This document shows positions 53,501 to 64,000 of a stretch of 64,000 nucleotides of DNA, piece after piece (positions within the stretch are counted from its first letter, which is position 1; each line of letters begins with the position of its first letter). The notes beneath the pieces are model-generated. The model saw only the letters and a program-made list of their open reading frames with translations, was not told the origin of the DNA and did not search any database. The position numbers and the translations under genes are program-made. Source of the DNA: Trichoplax adhaerens. Taxonomy: Eukaryota; Placozoa; Uniplacotomia; Trichoplacea; Trichoplacidae. The stretch covers positions 7,386,066 to 7,450,065 of the forward strand of contig NW_002060943.1 of assembly GCF_000150275.1 (NCBI RefSeq), written 5' to 3'.

Positions 53501-55639
53501 TGCGTTGATATAGTTTATGACCACAGAATAATGATGTCGCTGATCATGCCATGAGATCGGTATTAAAATACTCATTCGTAGATCAACTTAGCATTAGATT
53601 AATGATGATTACTTTTAGCTAAAAGATTGATTCTTTCATTGATTTGCATAAATGGCATGATTTGTTGTTGCAGAAAGAAATCACATGATTTAAATCAATA
53701 ATAGCATAGGAGTATCCTATAAATTATATAGACAATTATTATTTATTATTATTTCATTGTTCTCCTAGATTTCATTATTAATTGAAAAAATTTCGGTGAT
53801 AACCGATCAATAAAATAATACATAAGCATCAAAATTCTACACGAAATTAAACGGAAAATGAGTAACGGATTGTTATCTTCTTTCTTTAGAAGGCATAATG
53901 AGACAGTATAGCATGGATTAACGGGAAAGAGTTGCTTTTCGATCTAGCCTACGGCTAAGTTTCCGGTGAAAAAAATGCTGAAATAGAATGATGGGCTCAA
54001 TTAATGGACGATATAATTGCTTTCTATCGGTTATTGTTTTGTTAATATCATCACCAACGCCTTTACTTGTCAAAGAATATTTAGCCGGTAAACAGCATAT
54101 TGGAATGTATATATTAGTTCTATCAATATAAAAAAAATGCACTATGTAGCTGTAATGTATTTTTCTTGAGCTTGTTACCATCTCTATCCTAGTTGAGGCT
54201 GGCTAAGAAACTAAAATTGACAAGCTAGAGCACAAGCTATTTCTGACAAAGCAGATACCATCATATTGACGAACATCGTCATCATTCAGTATAATTATTT
54301 ACTATCATACATTGCTATCATTTTTAAATTTCTCTGTAGGTGTTGAGGTCATTTTGATGATTCATTATTTTAATTACTGGAATAAAATCTACATTATGGG
54401 TATACTGTAGATAATATACATGTTTGTTATTCATCATGCCTTTGCGTAGAACTGTCTTGTAAATTACAAAATAGAACTCTAGTGATGGTACTACATGTCA
54501 TTATTGTTCTACTTTGTGAATCTGTTCGTGGAGATCAAATTTTCTTAATAAGTTATTCCATTTGCTTTACCTTCCGTTGGAGTTAAGTAATGACGGAAAA
54601 TCATCACCACATCCACTTATTTCATGCTCGTATAAATAACTATTATCTATTCTTGTCAACAGTACTAAATGTGCTGTATAACTGCTATGCAAAGTAACTA
54701 ATTATAAAGTCTGATTGAAGATGCTGACATGTATGAAATAGATACCCTATTTACTCATTTCCGTACGTCAGTCAATTAAATAATCTCCGCTTAATTTAAG
54801 CAAGGGATAAACACCTTAGCTAGGCACTATTTTTGACTACATTCCAATTTATTTCACTTGCAAGCATACGACCATAATATCTCTATTCCGTACCTCATTG
54901 TGCTTTAAGGTTAGGTTATTCTGCTTATTTGTTAAAAGTGTTTAATTCCAATAACTTACTCAAGATCATAAACCATGATCTACAAAAGATCTTACAACTT
55001 GATATCGTGACCTCTGTATGCAAATTACTTCGTCCTGACCTTTCCGCACTTTCTTAAAGTCTTCTATACTTTACACCTTACAATTGACGTCATAAAAAAT
55101 TTATCAAGATCGAAAAATGTAAATCATTGATGTATATATCCTTATATTATTAGCAATTCGTTGTACGGTAATGAAAACCCATTTAACTTCTTTGCAATCC
55201 ATTTAATTATTTAATGTAGTCCATTTTACTACCAGAACAGCATTATTCCATTAGAATAGAGAATCTATTATTATACAATACCGATCCATATTGAATACTA
55301 TAGTTAGAAAGTCGATGCATTAACCATTATTAAAAGCACTCTTCCAATTTTATAAAATCGTAAGGGATCCATATTTGATCATATTGCAAAATCTTGAGAC
55401 TTGAATTGTTCCGCATGTATAAAGACTTTTCCATTTAGTCTATTTTAACGCAGTTAAAAGGGTATTGTGTGACCTTTTTGCATTTATCTACATTTAATAT
55501 CGTTAATTATATTACTCATACACTACAATAATTCAACATCCATAAGCATAATCCACTATACTGAATAGATCCATAGTAAATATATTATCCTGTAGCAACA
55601 AAAACGTCGCTATCTTTTTCGTGGCATATCATAGCTATT

Positions 55640-56060
55640 TTTATTCTAATGCCTAGGCATGCCAATGGATTGTATTCCAATTTACTTTAATAATGCGACT
55701 CATATAGAACTGAAAGAGGAGCTATCACTCTGGCAAAGCTATCATTTACCCTCTATAATACTCTCCTATTTTATTTTAATGCCAAAAGATACTACTAGAT
55801 TGTATTCCAATTTATTTAATAACACGACACATCTAGAACAGAATAGGAGCTATCGCTCTAGTAAAGTTATCATTCACCATTGGGATACCATTTGATTGTA
55901 TTCCAATTTTCTTTAATAATGCGAATCATCCAGAACTGAAATAGGAGTTGCCTCTCTACTAAAGCTATCATTATCATCTATAATGCTCTCCTACTTTATT
56001 CTAATACCTAGAGATCCACACTTGATTGCATTCCAATTTATTTTAATAATATAAGGCAAA
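55640..56060. repeat. ~90-140-bp tandem repeats, four copies
   Basis: Units share GATTGTATTCCAATTTATTT then AATAATGCGACWCATATAGAAC-like sequence, then GAGCTATCRCTCTGGTAAAG-like sequence and an ATACTCTCCTA-like stretch. Copies start near 55660, 55798, 55892 and 56020. The 78-codon frame at 55659-55895 simply runs through two copies, and its two halves are alike for that reason. Confidence 0.8.
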
Positions 56061-56612
56061 TAAAACTGAAACATTCGCTACTATTCAAATTATTATAACT
56101 AAGTGTATATAGCCATCATTCATCAGTCGTAACCATGATGTGATGAACGCCTTCGGGATTTTTGGAATGAAAGGCCTCCAAAAGTGAAATTTCTCCCTGT
56201 ATTAATACTACCTCGCATTAAAGCATTACTCGATGCTATACTGTAGTTACCTTCTTTCTATTTTCCATTATTACAGTACATTAATAAAATGGACAATAGA
56301 TGAGAGCGCGGCAAGGCTATAGATAGACCAGCCATTTTGGTTAAGCTATTTCTACCTGACTAGCATAGTATTGATACGGATACAATAGAGCAAGTAGTAT
56401 ACTGAGCAGTTTCTCTATCGAATCTACTCTTGAACTGTATAGAATAACTGGAGAATACGTCATATTAGATGCACCCGCAGTCCTGCGCAAAATCCATCAT
56501 ATTACTGTACAGTGTACAGTACTATATACTGTAAAATTCGATTGCATCTTACTATCAAATTCGTTGAGAATTACAGTACAAAATATTGTAATAAGAAAAT
56601 TATACCGTAGCA

Positions 56613-56694
56613 ATGAAAAGTGCGATGACGGCGTTATTTTTGGCCATTGCCATGGTAACGCATCCACATCAGCCCGTGCTGGGCTGTACTAGCG
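56613..56694 (+). other. Candidate alternative first exon with signal peptide
   Basis: ATG at 56613 opens 27 codons: MKSAMTALFLAIAMVTH then PHQPVLGCTS, a plausible signal peptide. The frame ends at AGCG|GTTATA, a usable donor leaving phase 1. The exon at 56832-56979 also encodes a hydrophobic leader and also ends in phase 1, so either could splice to 58717. This could be a true alternative start or a chance reading frame. Confidence 0.35.
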
Positions 56695-56831
56695 GTTATA
56701 TTAAAGTGCTGAAAGGATACAAAGACTTGATATAAAGTCTTTCAGATAACTAAGGGCAAGCATTTTTTCCATGAAATTCTATCATTCTAAGTTATTTGCT
56801 TACTGAAGAACTTGATGCCGCAATTAGTGTT

Positions 56832-59800
56832 ATGAAATTACAATCTACTCCCTTCCGAATTCGATCCAATCCCCACATCATGATGATAACATTAGTCTAT
56901 CTTTGGATTGGATTATGCATACCTCATGCAGTTGTGGCTCAACAATCATCATTTCAATTACTCAGCAATGAATTTCAAGGTATTACAGTATAGAAAGTAA
57001 CTATAATTTCAAGCTACTTATACCGAAAAAATATCGACGTAAAAACAGATACGACATCTACTCATAACATCATTAATCAAGAATATAGCCATGATTTTTC
57101 GTTGTCATTTTTCCCTTCGCTTTTTTATCGTTTGATTATTTTCTATCTGATATAGAAGAGAGCTATTTACAGTGTTCTTTTACAGCTATAAACTATCTTA
57201 GAAAAAAATAAATATCAAATTCACGTTTAATGTACCTAAATAAATGCATAATAAAATGGAGTTTGACATTAATCGATTTTACTTACTTTTCCCAATATTA
57301 TTATGCTTAGTACAGAAATTTGTAATAGAATCCTTTATGGACGCTTCATTTCAGTATAAGATGACTTATTTTAGTGTTCAGTATCAATAATTGCTTTTAA
57401 ATCTTAGATTTGTATTACACTCATTTTGTTCACAAGGCGCATATTTTCGACCATTCAACTGTAGATCATATTCTTTTCGAAAGTATCAGTTAAGCCCGTT
57501 TCCGTAACGTTAACTCTAAGACTACATGGATTAAGAAAGCAGATTAAATTAGTAGAGCGCTTATTAAGATAGCGATTGGATAGCTTAAAAAATAGAATAG
57601 TGGGGATAAAAGGTTGTCGCTAGTTATTAGACTGATAGGTTGGATTATGACGACCGTCTTCCATTTTACAGCATTATTAGCCAATGCTCTGTTTGTATTG
57701 AGTGGGTCTATATGATAAGTGCGTTCGATATTTCAAATTATTTTTAAATCATAAGATTATCAATTATGAGTTATTCCTAGCCCTTCTTAGCCTCGTTTTA
57801 GTATGAAGCTTGATCCATTAAGGTGATATGCTACTTGTAAAAATTCTCTATTCGATGATGAAAAGTTTTAACAAACTATCGGACGAAGTCGCGCTAATCT
57901 ATGTCCTACTGCTGTAAGGATGCATGTGAAGCAACTTAAATTTACAGCACTACTATTTTCGCGACCGTTATCTATCTAAGCGTTTTAAAAAGAATTCAGA
58001 GACCACTTATTAAAATGCAAATGGGAATGATAAATCTAAATGTTACAGATTTTATTTATCTGTTTTAATACTGATAGACTAATTAACCTGAAAGATCCCA
58101 AGTGTTATTGTAATCATATCAAGTAATGTAACTATACAAAATCGTGTTAGCTACTTTTCTATAAATGATGATATTTTATTGATGAAGAAATGATTGTTCA
58201 CCATTTTTCAGAAAAACTTTAGGCTGTACATTCATATAAGTATATGATGTATATCTAGGTTTATCAAATCAATACTTTACGCTCTAGGCATTATGATATC
58301 TAAAGCGTCTTCACATAACGAATAGTGTAACAGTAGCATTTAGCTAGTGGTTAAATTTATTGCAAAAAATTTCTTACAGAGTAACGAAGGGTTCAAATTA
58401 CCGATTAGAACTTCTCATACTGAAAATTTTATTATTTCGTAGATGATCGATTTGATAGCTTACCACTATCGAAGCATTTTTTTAAAAACTTTATGCGTAA
58501 TAATTGATTAATACGGTTGATTACTGATTATCCTATTAGTACTATGACTTGAAAGATTTATACCATGTTACTAGTATCCAGTTTTGAAGTTGAATAACCT
58601 CACCTAAGCTTATATCACATTGTAGAAGGAATCAAATTGATCGAGTTTTAACTTCAGCTCTGTTGTAAATCTAATACGTTATTAATTTTTGTTTTACTAT
58701 TTTTTCTTTCTGATAGGTTTTAGTTCCATGGATCAATTGCTATCTAGTGATGGCATCAATACAATAGCACCATCTAATGAAATCTTTTCAACTATATTCT
58801 TGCAAAGCGATGTAATTCAATCACTGGACTTAATCAGTAACGATTTTGATAGCGCAGTAAATCAACCATCCATTGATTTCAGTCTCTCTCAACTACCATT
58901 AGCCAGTGATTATAGCGTTATTGATACCATTTCGATTGTATCTTCAAATCAACTGTCAAGCGCAGCTTCTGAAATTAGTCAAACTGTAAGCAGTACGACA
59001 ACAATTGCAATTCCAGCTGTGAGTGATTTATTATCATCAGCATTTCCTGATCCCTCGTTATCGAATCAACTACCTTTGGAATCATCAGTTATTGATCAGT
59101 TGATAAGTGAATCACAAGTTATTTTCGATTCTGGAAGCCTAATTTTGCCATCAAGTAATCTTGATAGCATCACAGATGTTAGTATTCTAACCACTAGTTA
59201 TCCACAGGTTACAAGTGATGTTTCATCGGTTCCTTTGCCGGATGGTGGTTTTAGTTTGTATAGCGATCCGAACTATTCACAAGTATCGACACAAACTGAT
59301 TATCAAGTAACAACGTACTATTCCACTGTTTTATCGCCGTCTCAAACCATAACAGACTCTAATTCTCAGATCTCCATAATTTTGGTCGAATCTGATACAC
59401 TTACTAATATTATTTCACCGTCATTAACCGACCAAATTGGTCAAACAAGTCGTGATATCAGTGGTTCCATGATTCCAGAATTTCCATCGTCATTAGTAGT
59501 ATCAATAATATCATCATCTTCGTCATTATCAGCCATTTCATTGCCATCATTATCCTCATCGCTATCCTCATCATTATCATCGTCATCGCTTCCATTGCCA
59601 TTGTTATCATCGCAATCTTTCTTGTCAGAGATATTGCCCTCATCGCAAGTGCCGACGGATACTGTCTCATCTATTGCTGATATTTCAACAACTCCGATTA
59701 TACCAACTCCAATTTTTTCGACTGATCAAGTTTCTACTGATGCCTTAGCATCTCCATCGATTTCAGTCGCTCCTACAATACTACCTAACCCTACTACCGA

Positions 59801-62800
59801 CGCTACTACACCAACTACATCAACTATTCCAATACCAACGGATGCTACAACACCAACGAATGCAACTACACCAACTAATCCAACTACTTCAACAACATCA
59901 TCGAATACGCCAACTGCAACCAATGCAACTACAAGTACAACCTCTACTCCAACTTCCAATGAGACCGCTACTGATGGCATCTATCAAGTTCCAAATGCAA
60001 CTTATCTAGTAGAATTTGATATGTCTGTCAGTGTTACTATCCAATTAAGCAATGATACATTTAGAAACGATTTACAAAATAAATTGGCAGCATTATATGA
60101 TAGCGCAGCAGCCACACGGGTCAAACGAGCAACATTACCGGTAGCAACCACCGTTGGGGTAATTATGACCATCAGTAAAGCTAGCTTTGTAAAATACATT
60201 TATATTCTCTATAATATCCGAATAAAATTTAAATATTAAATTATTCATTTGCCACCTAGGTATATAACACAAGTAGAAGTGCAACAACTCCTACCAGCGC
60301 TTTGATTGTCTTCTATGTTATAAAAAGTCAAGAATTTATTTTAGGAACTACTGCTGCTGCTACTCTCAATCGAGTTGATAAAACTGTTGCTTCGGCTACA
60401 CTTCATCGTCCAGTAAGTGATTAAAATAATCCTAGCTCAAGTTTGCGGCTTGTTTAACAGCTTAGCCAATCGATTTCAATAAGTGTTTTTCTTTCTCAAA
60501 TGATCAATCGCATTACATCTAATATAAACATATTTTTATTATTACTTTATACATAACATCCAACTATAATCCCTCTTGCCACAGGTACTATCTACATTCA
60601 GGGCTCTCGTTGCACCGGTGCCTGCTGTTTTTCCTTACTGGATTATTGGTGCTGCAGCAGGGGGTGTTGTTTTACTTGCACTCGTTGGACTAGTTGTATA
60701 CTATAAGTGCTATGTTGATTCGGCCAACAAAAAAATAGAAGAAGAATTACAAATGGTTAAGAAACCACCATCAGATCCTAAGGAAGTTGCTAAAGTAAGT
60801 GGAAAGAATTCCTTACCTCCAGGCCATTGTCATCAGTTACTATAATGAAATTTAACCTATTTAAATACCGTAATCAGAATTTTATATTTTTATATGCCCA
60901 TTAGTTATATGGTATTTGTCATGGATGCAGATTGATCTATTGCCTACTTTATCGAAATCATATTAATGATGTTCTTGATATTTTATTCTATTCAGCTGGA
61001 AGAAACAGCTTTTGTTGTTCGACCACCTCCAACTATTGCAGGGGAAACACCACCGCCACCGTCTTCCTATAGGCCACGAAACAAAATTCGGCCGATGCCA
61101 GCTCCACGACGTGATTTACCTATCGATAAATCGGATGATAGTGATTCTGTCGATAGGCCATTGCCACATCGAAAGCGAGATAGCAGTAGATCAGATGATC
61201 AAGAAGAAAATGATATCCGTGAGCGATTACGGACACGTAGATCGCAGCGTGAAATATTTAGGAAAGCTGTTGTTTCTGAAAAGCCAGAAATTAGATTAAT
61301 CAGTCGTCGAGAAATTTCGACTAATGCATCGGTTCCAGCGGTTGGGTTACCACCACGAGGTAGAAATAAGTCTAAATCAACGCCAAACAAAGATGATCAT
61401 GAATTGGTAAGAGTGGAAGATTTCCAACTTTAGTTTTTACCTTTATGATACCTATAATCAGCGTGAAAATAGAGTACAATACATCACGTTCTAAATTATC
61501 CATATTCTACTTTTATTTTAGGACGAGAAAAAAGTTTTTGAGCATAAATCTGAAGTAGAAAGATGGCGCAATAAACAACGACAACGAGATAGAATTAATG
61601 CAATTATTGGTAAACAAGAGTTAGCCAAACCAGAAGCAAGCCTACCAGACCCAGAGCAAAAGAAATCTTGGAGAAAATCACAAAAAGATATTGGCGCTGT
61701 ATTAGATCCTGAATCAGCAGCTGCTAAGAGTAAAAGGTAATTCAATGTAATCTTTAAAGCAATATTTACTCTTTAGTTATTACCATAACCATGTCACGAA
61801 TACACCGTACTAAACTGAATCGGTATCTGGATTTAGATTTAAAAACTTTGGCTATCGACAACGCTATCGAATCGCTCCAGAGCCAGAAGCTGTATCAGCA
61901 AGTTCTACACCACACAAGCCAGAGGAAATGAATTTATTACATACGTCGGAGAGGGTTAGTTTACAGAGGATAATCATTCGAATATAGATTGAAAAAGCAT
62001 AAGCAATTTGATTTCTATTTTCCTTACTTACTAATAGCAATGATTGACATTATTCTAAGCATAATTTTTGATTACAACACATAAGGATAACGATCAACCA
62101 GATGATACACATCTACCACCAATTAACAGTGATGGTAGTAAAGAACCACAGGATGAAAAGACAAGAGAGAAAATGCAACATCTTATTTCTGATGCATTGA
62201 AATTACTCGGTCCAGATTTTTCTGATACACTAGCAAAGGCATTTGAGGAAAAGATATCCAAAGAACAAAGCCCGCAAAATTCTACCCTGAATCAAAGTGA
62301 AATACCAACAGCTACACTAGGTAGTTTAGGACGTGAGCAAGAAGGACCACCACAAATTTCACAGCAGTTCAACAAGCAACAAGAGCCTAAACCGGCTAAT
62401 ACATTTCAACCTATCTTTACCAGTGGACCTAGAACCAATGGTCTATCTAATGTGCCTAAATCGAGCATGCCACGCTCTTTCATACGTCCAGAACAAAATC
62501 AATTTAATAAAGCCCAAGAGGTTACTGCACCAGTGGTTGGTAATCGTATACGCGCACAACAACAGTTTAATAATCAGCAATATCCACCATTGTATTCCTA
62601 CTATCCTCAAAATATGTCCATGCCCAATCAACCGATCTATAATCCTATGTTGGCAACGCATCCAAACATGTTTGGCATGAGGCCGCCATATCGTAAGTCA
62701 TCGCCTTCTAAGAGATATCTTTCATTCTAGCCGATTACATATCTGTTATCGTTTATATAGCATACATCAATAAATGGATAATAGCTTTAGCAAAAGTAGA

Positions 62801-63792
62801 CACGCCGACATCATTTAGAACCAGTCAATTGTAGCATCCATAGTATTATGTTAATCTTATTAAGGATTGAGTGATATCACTTTCAAGTTAGCCTGGCAGT
62901 GATCTAATTTTGAACACTACTATTAGTCATTACGGAGAAGAAATGCTCATATGCGTAGATGATCGAGCTTATCGATAAATGACTTGTTTGATTCCTTCAT
63001 TTCATAACCATAGAGCTTAAAATAAATATTCCTACTATTATTAAGAGTTGTAATAAGTTTATAGGAGTGGAAATGTTAATTTTTCATCCTCATCTATTTA
63101 TTATTAGTTATGGGCTACCAGCCTCAACCGCAACCTCAATATACTGCTATACCAATGACTGATAGTGGCGAGCAGATGCACGTAACTCCAGTTGTTCAGC
63201 AACCTGATGGAATGGGTGGAATGACTTGGGCACCAGATTATTCAGCTATGCAGAATAATAATCCACAATTTTTACCGACCGGACAAAGCAATGTCAATGT
63301 AAGCTACCTATTATTACTCGTCTTAATGGAATAATTTCATTTTCAATTAAAGGCATTATCAGCAATAGATTTAGTTGAAATTCATTACTTATAAGTGAAA
63401 TTAAGCAATCAATCCATTTCTAATGAATTTCTATTCTGGTTTAGCCAAATGCATCTTTCCAGGACACACCAACAGCAAATCGTCTACCAACGACAAGCAA
63501 TATAAATCAATCACAACGAACGCCAACATCTTTAGGTGGTCTATCATCACTTGATAGAACAGGACCTCGGGCGCAAAAATTGGCAGTAAGAAGTCCAGCA
63601 GGATTACAAGCTATGGAACCACTATCCAATACAGTTGATAGTTTTGCCAGTGGTGTATCTTCACAAAGCTCTAAACCTTTAATTAGAAGTATTAAAGAAG
63701 AATTACTAAAGTTGTCGACAAGAGGCTCTGTTCTATTAGATAACAAAGATACAAGTTCTACTAATCTTTTAGATAGCAGCCGCAATATATAA
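56832..63792 (+). CDS. KIAA1549-like single-pass membrane protein, mucin-like ectodomain
   Basis: Exons: 56832-56979, 58717-60188, 60260-60412, 60585-60794, 60996-61406, 61522-61736, 61837-61954, 62086-62692, 63108-63298, 63445-63792; 1,290 aa in frame. A signal peptide (MMITLVYLWIGLCIPHAVVA, starting about residue 17) precedes a ~400-residue Ser/Thr-rich ectodomain with PTNATT-type repeats, predicted to be heavily O-glycosylated. A folded juxtamembrane region follows (NATYLVEFDMSVSVTIQLSN to VYNTSRSATTP, LIVFYVIKSQEF) with a furin-type RVKR site. The single membrane helix is WIIGAAAGGVVLLALVGLVV, near residues 609-628, and the ~660-residue cytoplasmic tail is basic, then Pro/Gln-rich. The juxtamembrane region and layout resemble the KIAA1549/UPF0606 family, my best guess from memory of the family. 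Function in any animal is poorly known. Intron 1 (56980-58716) is 1.7 kb without visible content. Confidence 0.75.
59498..59640 (+). repeat. TCATCR trinucleotide-type tract coding poly-Ser
   Basis: Within the long exon of the KIAA1549-like gene, repeats of TCA/TCG/TCT/TTA/CCA codons encode runs such as SSSSSLSAISLPSLSSSLSS. A second low-complexity stretch at about 59790-59965 repeats ACTACACCAACTA-like units coding for TTPTN(A/P)TT. Both are likely length-variable between individuals. Confidence 0.8.
60118..60129 (+). other. Furin-type cleavage motif RVKR in the ectodomain
   Basis: CGG GTC AAA CGA encodes R-V-K-R followed by Ala, matching the RX(K/R)R consensus of furin-like proprotein convertases. 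It lies between two blocks of apparently folded sequence, about 120 residues before the membrane helix. Cleavage would yield a two-part surface protein; this is inferred from the motif only. Confidence 0.6.
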
Positions 63793-64000
63793 ATTAATTT
63801 TCAATTCTCTAAATTATGTATTTATGATACTGATTTTTAAAGTTCATTATTGATGGTCTAATTCACGACAATATGTATACTGTGAGAATCGAAACAACAG
63901 AATATTTTTAGAATAATTTTCTCATCGATTGAGCATCTTTATTATAAGCGACTTTGTATTTTAAGATGCTATACTGAATTGAAAACAGATTTCTGTATAA

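Larger units (their letters stand above)
51801..56612. other. 4.8-kb repeat-rich spacer
   Basis: No gene recognised on either strand between the ankyrin gene and the KIAA1549-like gene. Several degenerate repeat families are present (51850-52080, 52130-52880, 53340-53500, 55640-56060). Open frames at 52390-52578 (+) and 53918-54181 (-) have no recognisable product or splice context. Just upstream of the next gene (56514-56522) is the palindrome CTGTACAGTGTACAG-like sequence also seen in the 7431-8045 minisatellite. Confidence 0.5.

Noticed and set aside
53918-54181. 87-codon minus-strand open frame
   Set aside because: No motif, no flanking exons, and composition like surrounding AT-rich spacer.
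59458-59980. Minus-strand open frames rich in Met/Ile and Val (70 and 84 codons)
   Set aside because: They are the complement of the Ser/Thr low-complexity coding tract of the KIAA1549-like exon.
61199-61745. Minus-strand open frames opposite the cytoplasmic-tail exons
   Set aside because: The plus-strand frame has proper splice sites and phase continuity; the minus frames are shadows.

Overview
The window is nuclear DNA of an animal. It is AT-rich, and most genes are cut by many short introns with vertebrate-like protein homology. Reading the splice sites by eye gives seven gene models in metazoan-type families: an ABCC4/MRP4-like transporter, MYG1 exonuclease, polybromo-1 (PBRM1/BAF180), selenocysteine elongation factor (EEFSEC), vinculin, a CSTPP1 (C11orf49) homologue, an ankyrin-repeat protein and a KIAA1549-like membrane protein (eight counting the truncated transporter). 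Small AT-rich introns plus an adhesion gene such as vinculin suggest an early-branching metazoan. A placozoan (Trichoplax-like) is my best guess; this is an inference from gene style, not a database match.

Layout. 120-3319 (+): last eight exons of the ABCC4-like gene. 3677-6811 (-): MYG1, six exons, tail-to-tail with the transporter. 6812-8714: head-to-head spacer between MYG1 and PBRM1, holding a palindrome-rich minisatellite. 8715-21544 (+): PBRM1, 45 exons. 21545-23164: convergent spacer with an 86-bp tandem duplication. 23165-28868 (-): EEFSEC, 18 exons, one intron of the rare U12 AT-AC class. 28869-33426: divergent spacer with a 12-copy ~105-bp satellite and other degenerate repeats. 33427-39042 (+): vinculin. 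40558-43774 (+): CSTPP1 homologue. 46021-51800 (+): ankyrin protein in which each repeat is one 99-nt exon. 51801-56612: repeat-rich spacer. 56832-63792 (+): KIAA1549-like single-pass protein with a mucin-like ectodomain.

Six of the eight models keep reading frame across all junctions from start to stop: MYG1 337 aa, PBRM1 1,363 aa, EEFSEC 517 aa, CSTPP1-like 289 aa, ankyrin protein 459 aa, KIAA1549-like 1,290 aa. The vinculin first exon and the 5' part of the transporter are unresolved or outside the window.

The genes are functionally unrelated (transport, nucleic-acid processing, chromatin, translation, adhesion, cytoskeleton), as expected for an ordinary animal chromosome segment. I see no operon, CRISPR, obvious transposon coding region or tRNA gene. 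The most notable observations are the U12 AT-AC intron in EEFSEC, the reduced PBRM1 and vinculin architectures, the exon-per-repeat ankyrin gene, and many unrelated local tandem-repeat families in non-coding DNA.
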